Positions 19,771 to 29,866 of a stretch of 64,000 nt of DNA are shown one piece after another; position 1 is the stretch's first letter; each line of letters opens with the position of its first letter. The notes under the pieces are model-generated. The model was not told where the DNA came from, ran no database searches, and saw only the letters and a list, made by a program, of their open reading frames with translations. The position numbers and the translations under genes are program-made. Origin of the DNA: Burkholderia sp. Ax-1724 (GTDB lineage Bacteria > Pseudomonadota > Gammaproteobacteria > Burkholderiales > Burkholderiaceae); contig NZ_VWWL01000007.1 of assembly GCF_011752995.1 (NCBI RefSeq), positions 124,001 through 188,000 of the forward strand, written 5' to 3'.

Positions 19771-21678
19771 ATGCGTCCAAAACGGTTTCTCGCTGCGTTG
19801 CTGTCGATCGCGCTGGCCGTGCCGCCGGGCGCGTTCGCGCAGGCGAGCAGCGCTTCAGCCGGCGCATTGGGTAGCACCTCGGGCATCGCATCGAACAGTG
19901 CATCGAGAAGTGCTTCAGGTGGCCCATCAAGCAACACAGCGAGCAGCCCATCAAACACTCCCCCGGCCATCCCGTCGAGCATCACGTCGAATACCGCGTC
20001 CGGTATCGCGCTCAACCCGCAATCCAGCGAAGCGCCGCTCGTCAGCGGTCCGGCCGATAGCTACGCCGATCCGATCCTGCCGCAGGACATCGCGCCAGGC
20101 GTGTTCGGCACATATGGCGGCGCGCAAAGCCGCTTCTCGAACGGCAACAGCGGCAATAGCGGCAACAACCGCAACAGCGCCAACACGGGCCGCGCCGGCA
20201 GCAACGGCTGGCGCGCGCCGATCGCCGCGCAGCAGTTGCCCGATCTCGGCAGCGGCGGCGCCGGTTCGCTGACGCCGCAGGCCGAGCGCAAGCTCGGCGA
20301 GCGCGTGATGCGCGAGCTGCGACGCGATCCCGACTATCTCGAAGACTGGCTCGTGCGCGACTACCTCAACTCGGTCTCGGGCAAGCTCGCGGCGGCGGCC
20401 AACGCGCTGTACATCGGCGGCTATCGTCCGGACTTCGATCTGTTCGCGGTGCGCGACGCGCAGATCAACGCGTTTTCGCTGCCGGGCGGCTTCATCGGCG
20501 TGAACACGGGGCTGATCGTGGCGACGCAGACCGAATCCGAACTCGCCTCGGTGCTCGGTCACGAGATGGGGCACGTCCTGCAACGCCATATCTCGCGGAT
20601 GATCTCGAACGGCGAGCGCAGTACCTACGCGGCGCTCGCCGGCATGCTGTTCGGCGTGCTGGCGGGCGTGCTCGCGCACAGCGGCGATCTCGGCAGCGCG
20701 ATCGCGCTCGGCGGCGAGGCGTACGCGGTCGACAGCCAGTTGCGCTTCTCGCGTTCGGCCGAGCAGGAAGCGGACCGCGTCGGCTTTCTGCTGCTCGCGG
20801 GCTCCGGCTACGACCCGTATGCGATGCCGACGTTCTTCCACCGGCTCGAGCGCGCGGCGATGAACGACAACGGCATGCCGGCCTATGCGCGTACGCATCC
20901 GCTGACGGGCGAGCGGATCGCCGACATGGAAGATCGCGCGCGCCGCGCGCCGTACCGGCAGCCGCATCAGGACCCCGAATACGGCTTTGTGCGGGCGCGC
21001 GCGCGTCTCCTGCAAGGCCACTCGCGCAGCGATTACGCCGATGAAATCTCGCGGCTGCACTCGGAAATCGACGAGCGCACGGCGCTCAACGTCGCCGCGA
21101 ACTGGTACGGCATCGCGTATGGGCAGATGCTGCTGGAGCGTGACGACGACGCCACGGCGGCGCTCGCCAACGCGCGCGCGACGTTCACGGCGAGCGAGCG
21201 CGCCGAGGGCGAACCCGAGCGCAGCTCGCCGAGCCTCGACGTGCTCGCGGCCGACATCGCGCGGCGCGCCGGTCACGACGACGAAGCCGTACGGCTCGCC
21301 GATTTCGCGCAGAAGCGCTGGCCGCAGTCGAATGCCGCGATCGACATGCATATCCGCACGCTGCTGACCTTGCGGCGTTTCGCCGAGGCGCAGGCGCTCG
21401 CGAAGCGGGAGACGGCGGCGCATCCCGATCAGCCCGCGTGGTGGCTCTATCTCGCGCAGGCCGGCGCGGGCAGTGGCGACGTGTTGACCCAGCATCGCGC
21501 GATGGCGGAGAAGTTTGCGCTGGAGGGGGCATGGCCGTCGGCGATCCGGCAATTGAAGGACGCGCGCGATCTGAAGACGATCGGCTATTACGATCTCGCG
21601 ACCGTCGACGCGCGTCTGCACGAGATGGAGAACCGCTACAAGGAAGAACGGCTCGACGAGAAGGGGGAAGGGGTGTGA
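19771..21678 (+). CDS. M48 family metalloprotease with TPR-like C-terminus (BepA/YfgC-like)
   Basis: SVLGHEMGHVLQRHISRM (HExxH) ...FSRSAEQEADRVGFLLLAGSGYDP...THPLTGERIADME; Ser/Asn/Gly-rich N-terminal region. Start tentative. Confidence 0.88.
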   Translation: MRPKRFLAALLSIALAVPPGAFAQASSASAGALGSTSGIASNSASRSASGGPSSNTASSPSNTPPAIPSSITSNTASGIALNPQSSEAPLVSGPADSYADPILPQDIAPGVFGTYGGAQSRFSNGNSGNSGNNRNSANTGRAGSNGWRAPIAAQQLPDLGSGGAGSLTPQAERKLGERVMRELRRDPDYLEDWLVRDYLNSVSGKLAAAANALYIGGYRPDFDLFAVRDAQINAFSLPGGFIGVNTGLIVATQTESELASVLGHEMGHVLQRHISRMISNGERSTYAALAGMLFGVLAGVLAHSGDLGSAIALGGEAYAVDSQLRFSRSAEQEADRVGFLLLAGSGYDPYAMPTFFHRLERAAMNDNGMPAYARTHPLTGERIADMEDRARRAPYRQPHQDPEYGFVRARARLLQGHSRSDYADEISRLHSEIDERTALNVAANWYGIAYGQMLLERDDDATAALANARATFTASERAEGEPERSSPSLDVLAADIARRAGHDDEAVRLADFAQKRWPQSNAAIDMHIRTLLTLRRFAEAQALAKRETAAHPDQPAWWLYLAQAGAGSGDVLTQHRAMAEKFALEGAWPSAIRQLKDARDLKTIGYYDLATVDARLHEMENRYKEERLDEKGEGV

Positions 21679-21847
21679 GCTTGCCGTCGGCGCGCATGAA
21701 GCGAAGCGCCTTCTGCGAGACGAAGAACGGTGACTGACGGTGGTTCGTGGGGAAGCGTCAGTCTGGTCAGTCAGGCTCCGATGCCGGGCTCGGCCGACAG
21801 AAGCCTGCCTCGGCGCGTGCCTCAGATCAGTGCCTCAAACCCGCACC

Positions 21848-22423
21848 TCAAACCCCCGCCGCTGGACTCGCGACGAACCCGAACCGCGCCGCCACTTCAT
21901 CGCGCCGCACGCTTTGCAGCGGCAACGCGACCTGATCGTTCCAATGGAATTCGCCGCTCAGCGTATCGTCGCCGGCGAGCGTCGCGTGATCGGAGAAGAG
22001 TTCCAGGTCGTGATCGTGCAGCGTCGCGATCCGTGCCGGCTCCGAGCGATCGGCGAACAGAACGCCGCCGTCTTCATCGACGAATACCGCCGCTGGTTCG
22101 AACGCACCGCCGCCCTGGTCGTGCAACGCGAGTGAGCCATCGGCTGCCGCGGACAACCTCACCACCCACGGCGTATACGCAAGCTCGACGTACACACGCT
22201 GCGGCCCGTTCTGGAAAAACCACTGGCCGCGCTCGTCGGCCTCGTAGTTGCGGTTGATGAAGCCGAGCAGCGCTTCATGACGGATCGCCACGCCCGGCGA
22301 GCCGCTTGCCTGGGCCGCTTCGTCGCGCATGCGCCAGTTGCCGCGCCGGTCGAGCATGAGCCAGCCGGTGCAGCTCGGCACGTTCGGCCATTTGGCGAGA
22401 GCCTGTTTGACGATGTCATCCAT
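21848..22423 (-). CDS. Conserved hypothetical protein
   Basis: MDDIVKQALAKWPNVPSCTGWLMLDRRGNWRMRDEAAQ...; 8-nt overlap with the downstream hydrolase gene on the same strand. Confidence 0.7.
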   Translation of the reverse strand: MDDIVKQALAKWPNVPSCTGWLMLDRRGNWRMRDEAAQASGSPGVAIRHEALLGFINRNYEADERGQWFFQNGPQRVYVELAYTPWVVRLSAAADGSLALHDQGGGAFEPAAVFVDEDGGVLFADRSEPARIATLHDHDLELFSDHATLAGDDTLSGEFHWNDQVALPLQSVRRDEVAARFGFVASPAAGV

Positions 22424-23468
22424 GATCGACGTGACGCTCCAGATAGCCGAACACGCGCCGCGAGAGCCAGTCGATGCGGCCCGGGAACGGCCCGGTCATG
22501 AAACCCGCGTGGCCGCCGTGTTCGGGTTGATAGAGTTCGACCGCCGCCGACACCTCGTGCCGCGACGGCAGCGCCTCGGCCGGCAGGAACGGATCGTTGC
22601 GCGCGTTGAGCACGAGCGTCGGCACCTCGATGTGCGGCAGCAGCGGGCGCGTGGTTGCGCGGCTCCAGTAGTCGTCAGTATCGCGAAAGCCGTGCAGCGG
22701 CGCGGTCACGACGTTGTCGAATTCGTACATCGTGCGGCTTGCGAGCATCGCGTCGCGATCGAACAGCCCCGGAAACTGTTCGAGCTTCTGGCTGGCCTTC
22801 TGCTTGAGCGTTTTCAGGAAGCTGCGCGTGTAGACGAGGCCGAAGCCCTGCGACAAGGCGCGGCCGCCCGCATGCACGTCGATCGGCGTCGAAATCGCGG
22901 CGGCCGCCGATACCACTCTCGCCGCGTCCTCGCGCTGCTCGCCGAGCCAGCGCAGCAGCACGTTGCCGCCGAGCGACACGCCCGCCGCGACGACCGGCCC
23001 GCGATGCGCGGCGCGCAGTCGGCGCAGGACCCAGTCGACCTCGGCGCTGTCGGCGAGATGGTAGAAGCGCGGCAGACGATTCAGCGGGCCGCTACAGCTG
23101 CGAAAGTGCGGCACCACGCCGTGCCAGCCATATTCGCGCGCGGCCGCCATCAGCGTGGCCGCGTAATGCGAGCCCGAACTGCCTTCGAGGCCGTGAAACA
23201 GCACGAAGAGCGGCGCGGTATCGGCGGGCGGGCTGTCGTGCGCGACCCAGTCGAGATCGATGAAATCGCCGTCGGGCGTGTCCCAGCGCTCGCGGCGAAA
23301 CGACACCGCGGGGCGGCGCGCGAACAGCGAAGGGACGATGGTTTGCGCATGCCGGTTCGGCAGCCAGAGCGGCGCGCGGTACAGCAGTTCGACGCTCGCC
23401 TCGACGGCCGCCGCGACCTTCGTGGAAGCCGGGACGGGGGAAGCGGATTTGTCGTGCGTCGAACTCAT
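22416..23468 (-). CDS. Alpha/beta hydrolase, YheT family
   Basis: PLWLPNRHAQTIVPSLFARRP...FVLFHGLEGSSGSHYA...GVSLGGNVLLRWLGE. Confidence 0.9.
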   Translation of the reverse strand: MSSTHDKSASPVPASTKVAAAVEASVELLYRAPLWLPNRHAQTIVPSLFARRPAVSFRRERWDTPDGDFIDLDWVAHDSPPADTAPLFVLFHGLEGSSGSHYAATLMAAAREYGWHGVVPHFRSCSGPLNRLPRFYHLADSAEVDWVLRRLRAAHRGPVVAAGVSLGGNVLLRWLGEQREDAARVVSAAAAISTPIDVHAGGRALSQGFGLVYTRSFLKTLKQKASQKLEQFPGLFDRDAMLASRTMYEFDNVVTAPLHGFRDTDDYWSRATTRPLLPHIEVPTLVLNARNDPFLPAEALPSRHEVSAAVELYQPEHGGHAGFMTGPFPGRIDWLSRRVFGYLERHVDHG

Positions 23469-23514
23469 GCCTGCATGAAAACGGAAAGCGTCGATCCGAA
23501 GTGGCGCCGCGCGC

Positions 23515-23961
23515 TCAATGCAGCGGACCTTGCCCGTGCCGCATCTTCGTGGCGAACTGGCTCGCGGTTTCGTTCGGCATCGGGCTCGCGTGAATGTGCG
23601 CGATGCGCCATTCGCCGCGCTCGTGAACCATCACGTAAGTGGTGAAAACCATCGCGGGCGTGGCGGTCGGGCCAGCCGGGCGATGCGCCTCGGCAATCGC
23701 ATAGACCACGGTGCCGAGGCTGTCGTAGACGCGGATGTCGAGCGGCTCGATCAACACCGGCGCCGCTTCGAGCTGGGTCTGCAAGCCGGCGCGGATACTG
23801 TCGAGCCCATGCAGGTGCGAGCCGTCCGCGCAGATGCAGCTCACGAACTCCTCGTCGATCCACAAGCCCATCAAGCTGTCGATATTGACCTCGGCGACGG
23901 CCTGATAGTAGGCGTTCAGGGTATCGGCGGCGGCTTCGAAGATATGGGCAAAACGTGGCAT
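23515..23961 (-). CDS. SnoaL-like / nuclear transport factor 2 family protein
   Basis: NAYYQAVAEVNIDSLMGLWIDEEFVSCICADGSHLHGLDSIRAGLQ... Confidence 0.78.
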   Translation of the reverse strand: MPRFAHIFEAAADTLNAYYQAVAEVNIDSLMGLWIDEEFVSCICADGSHLHGLDSIRAGLQTQLEAAPVLIEPLDIRVYDSLGTVVYAIAEAHRPAGPTATPAMVFTTYVMVHERGEWRIAHIHASPMPNETASQFATKMRHGQGPLH

Positions 23962-24129
23962 GGCTCGTCAGTCTCTTGTGCGCGGCGCGCGGTTGAGGAT
24001 CGGCGGTCAGCGGGATGGTCCGGCGCGCCGGACCATCGCTCCCCGGCGCCAGCTTGCCCGCGCCGCAAGGCGCGAACATGACGCGACGCACTCGGGGGCG
24101 TGCGGTGTTGCGTGCAAGTATCAGTCGGC

Positions 24130-25155
24130 TCAGCGCTGCGCGAGCAGCATGCCGCGCAAATCGCCGAACACCTGCTCGGCGCTCAACTGTTTCAGGCAGT
24201 TCAGATGGCCGAGCGGACACTCGCGCTCAAAACAGGGGCTGCATTCGAGATGGAGCCATTGTACCTTCGCGAGCTCGGACAAGGGCGGCGTGTGGCGCGG
24301 ATCGGTCGAGCCGTACACGGCCACGAGCGGGCGGCGCAGCGCGGCGGCCACGTGCATGAGACCGGAGTCGTTGGTGACGACCGCGTTGGCTCGCGAGATC
24401 AGCGCGCAAGCTTCGCCGAGCGCGGTCTGGCCGCACAGGTTGCGCACGTTCGGGGCTTTCTCGGCGATCGCCTGGGCGAGCGGCGCATCTTTTGGCGAAC
24501 CGAGCGCGACGATCTGCGTGTACGGGAACGACTGGCCGACCATTTGCGCGAGCGCGGCGAAGTGCTCGGTCGGCCAGCGCTTCGCGGCACCGTATTCGGC
24601 ACCCGGGCAGAACACGAGCAGCGGCACGCGCGTATCGAGATTGAAGCGCGCCGAGACGCGCGACGCCTCGTTCAGGTCCGCGTCGAGGCGCGGCATCGGC
24701 AGGTCCTCGGGAACCTTGGCGCCGGGCGCGTAGGCGAGGGCCGCGTAATGGCCGACCATTGGCGGGCGCTCGTCCTTGCGCGGATTCGCGTGGCGCACGT
24801 TGAGCACGCCGTAGCGGCTCTCGCCGCTATAGCCGATGCGCAGCGGGATGCCCGCCAGCCACGGAATCAGCGCCGACTTGAACGAGTTCGGCAGCACGTA
24901 GGCCGCGTCGTAGCCGACATCGCGCAAGTCGCTCGACAACTGCCAGCGGCGCAGCATCTGCAGCTTGCCGTGCGCGAGGTCGGTGGCGTAAACGTCGCGG
25001 ATTTCCGGCATGCGTTCGAGCACGGGCGCGACCCAGGTGGGCGCGACCGCGTCGATGACGATGCGCGGATGCAATTTCACGAGGCGCGCAAACAGCGGCT
25101 GCGCCATCAATGCGTCACCGATCCAGTTCGGTGCGATAACCAACGCGCGACGCAT
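24130..25155 (-). CDS. waaF: Lipopolysaccharide heptosyltransferase II
   Basis: MRRALVIAPNWIGDALMAQPLFARL...FCPGAEYGAAKRWPTEHFAAL...VTNDSGLMHVAAALRRPLVAVYGSTDPRHTPPL. Start at 25155. Confidence 0.94.
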   Translation of the reverse strand: MRRALVIAPNWIGDALMAQPLFARLVKLHPRIVIDAVAPTWVAPVLERMPEIRDVYATDLAHGKLQMLRRWQLSSDLRDVGYDAAYVLPNSFKSALIPWLAGIPLRIGYSGESRYGVLNVRHANPRKDERPPMVGHYAALAYAPGAKVPEDLPMPRLDADLNEASRVSARFNLDTRVPLLVFCPGAEYGAAKRWPTEHFAALAQMVGQSFPYTQIVALGSPKDAPLAQAIAEKAPNVRNLCGQTALGEACALISRANAVVTNDSGLMHVAAALRRPLVAVYGSTDPRHTPPLSELAKVQWLHLECSPCFERECPLGHLNCLKQLSAEQVFGDLRGMLLAQR

Positions 25156-25414
25156 CAGAGTGAGTGTCCGGTATCGATAAGAAGCGCCGCGCGCGCAATG
25201 CGCGTGGCGTTCGGATGGGTCAAAAGGGGAAAGCCGAAAACCGCGCGGCATGTAGCCGTTTGCCCTGACACGCCGGGGTGGCGGTTCGGGCTCGCGGCGC
25301 GGCTGCGCGGGTAATCGGCTCGTATGAAGGGCTCGTGCCGGTTTCGGCGGCGCGGGTGTCGTCGTGAAACCGTCGCGCTGCTGAAGCCGGCCGAAGCCGC
25401 TCGATAAGCCGTGC

Positions 25415-25609
25415 CTAGTGGCCCCTGATTACTTCGCCGTCGCGCAGCTTGTAGCGCGTGCTGCAGTACGGGCAGCGCGCTTCGCCGTGCGTGACGTCGA
25501 TGAAGACGCGCGGATGCGCGCTCCAGCGCGGCATGGCCGGGTTCGGACAATACGCCGGCAGGTCCTTTGCCGACAGTTCGACCAGCGGCATTTCCTTGAT
25601 TTCGCTCAT
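25415..25609 (-). CDS. Small zinc-finger domain-containing protein
   Basis: MSEIKEMPLVELSAKDLPAYCPNPAMPRWSAHPRVFIDVTHGEARCPYCSTRYKL. Confidence 0.88.
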   Translation of the reverse strand: MSEIKEMPLVELSAKDLPAYCPNPAMPRWSAHPRVFIDVTHGEARCPYCSTRYKLRDGEVIRGH

Positions 25610-25681
25610 GAGATTCTCGTTGTATGCGGGGGGCGGTCAGAGCGCCGCCGGCGAGCGGCGCAGCGCATCCTGGAACTTCGC

Positions 25682-26605
25682 TCAGATTCGGGTCAGCCAG
25701 TGCGCGTACTTCGGATTCTTGCCGTTCACGACGTCGAAGAAGGCCGCTTGCAGCTTCTCGGTGATCGGGCCGCGCGCGCCGGCGCCGATCGTGCGGTTGT
25801 CGAGCTCGCGGATCGGCGTGACTTCGGCGGCGGTGCCGGTGAAGAACGCTTCGTCGCAGGTATAGACCTCGTCGCGCGTGATGCGCTTTTCGATGACCTG
25901 CAGGCCCATGTCGCGCGCGAGCGTGATGACGGTGTCGCGCGTGATGCCGTCGAGGCACGACGACAGATCGGGCGTGTACAGCTTGCCGTTGTTGACGAGG
26001 AAGAAGTTCTCGCCCGAGCCTTCCGACACGTAGCCGTCGACGTCGAGCAGCAGCGCTTCGTCGTAGCCGTCGGCGATCGCTTCCTGGTTCGCGAGAATCG
26101 AGTTCACATACCAGCCCGACGCCTTCGCGCGCACCATCGACACGTTCACGTGGTGGCGCGTGAACGACGAGGTCTTCACGCGGATGCCCTTGGTCATGCC
26201 GTCTTCGCCGAGGTACGCGCCCCACGGCCAGGCGGCGATCGCGACGTGAATCGTATTGCCCTTGGCCGACACGCCGAGCTTTTCCGAGCCGACCCAGATG
26301 ATCGGGCGCAGATAGCACGACTCGAGCTTGTTCTCGCGGACCACTTCGCGTTGCGCGGCGGCGAGCGTTTCATGGTCGAACGGCACGTCCATCTGGAAAA
26401 TCTTGGCCGAGTTCAGCAGGCGCTTGGTGTGCTCCTGCAGGCGGAAGATCGCGGTGGCGCCGTCGGCCGTCTTGTAAGCGCGCACGCCCTCGAATACGCC
26501 CATGCCGTAGTGCAGCGTGTGGGTGAGCACGTGGATCTTGGCATCGCGCCAGTCGATGAGCTTGCCATCCATCCAGATCTTGCCGTCGCGGTCGGCCATT
26601 GACAT
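25682..26605 (-). CDS. ilvE: Branched-chain-amino-acid transaminase
   Basis: HVLTHTLHYGMGVFEGVRAY...SYLRPIIW-like CYLRPIIWVGSEKLGV...EGSGENFFLVNNGKLYTP. Confidence 0.96.
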   Translation of the reverse strand: MSMADRDGKIWMDGKLIDWRDAKIHVLTHTLHYGMGVFEGVRAYKTADGATAIFRLQEHTKRLLNSAKIFQMDVPFDHETLAAAQREVVRENKLESCYLRPIIWVGSEKLGVSAKGNTIHVAIAAWPWGAYLGEDGMTKGIRVKTSSFTRHHVNVSMVRAKASGWYVNSILANQEAIADGYDEALLLDVDGYVSEGSGENFFLVNNGKLYTPDLSSCLDGITRDTVITLARDMGLQVIEKRITRDEVYTCDEAFFTGTAAEVTPIRELDNRTIGAGARGPITEKLQAAFFDVVNGKNPKYAHWLTRI

Positions 26606-26842
26606 ACGATTCTCCAGCGGGTGCGTTATGAGGTGTGGCGGCGTGTGGCGGCGAGCGCCAAGGCATGGCCAGGAGCGCTATTTTAGCGTCATTTGCACAC
26701 ACAACGGGCATTTGAGCGTATCCCGGACGCTATAATCCTGCGCACGCATAAATCGAATCCGGATGCGCCAGCGGGTGGGCTCGCAACCTGGCGCCGACCT
26801 GTTCTTCCTGGCGGCGTCCCTCGCGCCGGCGCCCTTCGCCTC

Positions 26843-27589
26843 ATGCTCGCTCGACTGTCCGATACCGATCGCCGCGCTTTCCGTGAGGGCGCGCGCGACT
26901 ATACCCCCACGCTGATGGCGATTTTCTCGTGGGGCCTCGTCACCGGTATCGCGATGAGCAAGTCCGTGCTCACGCTGCCGCAGGCGCTCACGATGTCGCT
27001 GCTGTGCTACGCCGGTTCGTCGCAACTGGCGGTGCTGCCGCTTCTCGCCGCGAAGCTGCCGGTCTGGACCGCGCTGCTGACCGCGGCAATGGTCAATACC
27101 CGCTTCGTGATCTTCAGCGCCGGCCTCGCGCCGCACTTCTCCTATCTGCCGATGTGGCGGCGCATCCTGCTCGGCTATTTCAACGGCGACGTGATCTATC
27201 TGCTGTTCCAGAAGAAGAGCTTTCCCACCGGCTACGTGCCCGGCAAGGAGGCGTATTTCTGGGGCATGGCCGTGTCGAGCTGGCTGTCGTGGCAGGTCTC
27301 GTCGATCGTCGGCATCCTGCTCGCGAGCCTGATTCCCGATAACTGGGGGCTCGCGCTCGCGGGCACGCTCGCGCTGCTGCCGATCATGGTGTCGGCGATC
27401 GCGACGCGCTCGACGATGGTCGCCGTGGCGGTCGCCGGCATCGTCTCGCTGCTCGCTTTCGACCTGCCGTACCGGCTCGCGCTGCCGCTCGCGGTGATCG
27501 CGGCGATCGTCGCCGGCAGCGCGGCCGACCTCATGATCGAGCGGGCGGACCTGCGCCGCATCCGCGACCGCGCTGGAGACGCCCCATGA
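26843..27589 (+). CDS. AzlC family branched-chain amino acid exporter subunit
   Basis: LMAIFSWGLVTGIAMSKSVLTLPQALTMSLLCYAGSSQLAVLPLLAAKLP...; followed by AzlD with ATGA overlap. Confidence 0.9.
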   Translation: MLARLSDTDRRAFREGARDYTPTLMAIFSWGLVTGIAMSKSVLTLPQALTMSLLCYAGSSQLAVLPLLAAKLPVWTALLTAAMVNTRFVIFSAGLAPHFSYLPMWRRILLGYFNGDVIYLLFQKKSFPTGYVPGKEAYFWGMAVSSWLSWQVSSIVGILLASLIPDNWGLALAGTLALLPIMVSAIATRSTMVAVAVAGIVSLLAFDLPYRLALPLAVIAAIVAGSAADLMIERADLRRIRDRAGDAP

Positions 27590-27918
27590 CCTCGACGCAG
27601 ATCTGGCTCGCGATTGCCGGCATGACCTTCGTCACCGCGCTCACGCGCGCGCTGTTCCTGATCGGCGGCGAGCGCACGGTGCTGCCGGCGCGCGTGCAGC
27701 GCATGATGCGCTACGCACCCGCCGCGGCGCTCGCGGCCGTGGTGCTGCCCGACGTGCTGGCGACCCCCGGGGGTTTGTCGTTCGCGCCGTCGAATCACGA
27801 GTTCTACGCGACGCTCGCCGGTCTCGGCTGGTTCCTGTGGCGCCGCACCATGCTCGGCACGATCGTCACCGGGATGGTCGTGTTCACGTTGCTGCGCGTC
27901 CTCATGCTGCTCGTGTGA
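27586..27918 (+). CDS. AzlD domain-containing protein
   Basis: Small membrane protein FVTALTRALFLIGGERTVLPARVQRMMRYAPAAALAAVVLPD, next to AzlC. Confidence 0.9.
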   Translation: MTSTQIWLAIAGMTFVTALTRALFLIGGERTVLPARVQRMMRYAPAAALAAVVLPDVLATPGGLSFAPSNHEFYATLAGLGWFLWRRTMLGTIVTGMVVFTLLRVLMLLV

Positions 27919-28185
27919 CGGGGTGCGGCGCCGATGCTGCGGCGCGGTATCGGCGCTGGCGCGGCCAAATACGGGAGATTCGCGCCATCGCGGGTCAGAA
28001 GGCCGTTTGGATCAGTTAAAATGCCGCTTTCCGGGTTGAGCGCGCCGCAGCAAGGCGCCCGTGCCGCGGCGATCCCGCCGGCGCCCAATCCCGCGGAGCC
28101 GCCGGGCCGCGGCGCTGGAGTTCGCCGCGCAGCGCCCCGCGCGCAGTCCGCCACCGCCTTCTCATCCACTCGCATACTCAAGCCC

Positions 28186-29379
28186 ATGAACAAGGTATTG
28201 CGTCTCTCCGACCTGATCGCCGAAGGCAAGCTGTCCGGCCAACGTGTGTTCATCCGCGCCGATCTGAACGTGCCGCAGGACGATCAAGGCAACATCACCG
28301 AAGACACCCGCATCCGCGCTTCCGTGCCGGCCATCGAGGCCGCGCTCGCCGCCGGCGCCGCCGTGATGGTCACCTCGCACCTCGGCCGCCCGACCGAAGG
28401 CGATTCCAAGCCCGAAGACTCGCTCGCGCCGGTCGCGAAGCGCCTCGCCGAACTGCTCGGCCGCGACGTGCCGCTCGTCGCCAACTGGGTCGAAAACGGC
28501 GTCGACGTGGCGCCGGGCTCGGTCGTGCTGCTCGAAAACTGCCGCGTCAACAAGGGCGAAAAGAAGGATTCCGACGAGCTCGCGCAGAAAATGGCGAAGC
28601 TCTGCGATATCTACGTGAACGACGCATTCGGCACCGCGCACCGCGCCGAAGCGACCACCCACGGCATCGCGAAGTACGCGCCGGTGGCCTGCGCGGGTCC
28701 GCTGCTCGCCGCCGAACTCGAAGCGCTCGGCAAGGCGCTCGGCGCACCGAAGCGTCCGCTCGTCGCGATCGTCGCGGGCTCGAAGGTGTCGACCAAGCTG
28801 ACCATCCTGAAGTCGCTCGCCGAGAAGGTCGATCAGCTGATCGTCGGCGGCGGCATCGCCAATACGTTCATGCTCGCGGCCGGCCTGAAGATCGGCAAGT
28901 CGCTCGCCGAGGCCGATCTCGTCGCCGAAGCGAAGGCGATCATCGACGCGGCCAAGGCGCGCGGCGCCTCGGTGCCGATCCCGACCGACGTGGTCACGGC
29001 CAAGGCGTTCTCGCCGACCGCGAAGGCCGAAGTGAAGGCCGTCGCCGACGTAGAGGACGACGACATGATCCTCGACATCGGTCCGCAGACCGCGCAGGCG
29101 CTTGCCGCGCAGCTCGAAAAGGCCGGCACGGTCGTGTGGAACGGCCCGGTCGGCGTGTTCGAGTTCGACCAGTTCGGCAACGGCACGAAGACGCTCGCGG
29201 ACGCGATCGCGCGTTCGGCGGCGTTCTCGATCGCCGGCGGCGGCGACACGCTCGCGGCGATCGCCAAGTACGGCATCCACGACCAGGTCAGCTACATTTC
29301 GACGGGTGGCGGCGCGTTCCTCGAATTCCTCGAGGGCAAGAAGCTGCCAGCGGTCGAAGTTCTGGAATCGCGGGCTTAA
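28186..29379 (+). CDS. pgk: Phosphoglycerate kinase
   Basis: [32 protein letters not shown]...[13 protein letters not shown]...[14 protein letters not shown]. Start at 28186. Confidence 0.97.
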   Translation: MNKVLRLSDLIAEGKLSGQRVFIRADLNVPQDDQGNITEDTRIRASVPAIEAALAAGAAVMVTSHLGRPTEGDSKPEDSLAPVAKRLAELLGRDVPLVANWVENGVDVAPGSVVLLENCRVNKGEKKDSDELAQKMAKLCDIYVNDAFGTAHRAEATTHGIAKYAPVACAGPLLAAELEALGKALGAPKRPLVAIVAGSKVSTKLTILKSLAEKVDQLIVGGGIANTFMLAAGLKIGKSLAEADLVAEAKAIIDAAKARGASVPIPTDVVTAKAFSPTAKAEVKAVADVEDDDMILDIGPQTAQALAAQLEKAGTVVWNGPVGVFEFDQFGNGTKTLADAIARSAAFSIAGGGDTLAAIAKYGIHDQVSYISTGGGAFLEFLEGKKLPAVEVLESRA

Positions 29380-29866
29380 CGTGGCGGCGCGCTCCCCATC
29401 GGCGAAGTCGACCAAGGCGCGAGGCGCGCAAGCGCCGCGCGGTAACGCGGCAGCGACGGCAGGGGAGCGCGTGGCACGCGCGACCGCTGTGCGGGCAACG
29501 GCGGAACAGGAGGTGGCTGGCGAGGTGCCGGCAGCGCCAGTGACCACTGAACCGGAGCCAGTTGCCGGAGCGGCCGCGGAGCCGGTTGCGGAGCATGCCC
29601 TCGCCGCCGGCGCGGAGCAGCCGCCAACGCCCCGCACCGACTCCACTCAAACAGATTCGACCCCGCCGGCACAGCCTTCCGGCAAGCAGCACGGCCACAC
29701 CCCGGCGCGCGAGGCGCCGGTCACGCATACCGCATCACCCGTATTACCCCACAAAGCGACCCCGGTCACAGCCGGCGCGCGACCCCACGCAGCATCTTTC
29801 GATGCGCCGACTCCGCAGCAGCCCCCCAGTGCTCTTTCCAGCGATCCCATCCAGACGAGGAGACTC

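Noticed and set aside
19951-21621. 556-aa minus-strand ORF opposite the M48 protease
   Set aside because: Shadow ORF with Arg/Ala/Val-rich composition and no motif.
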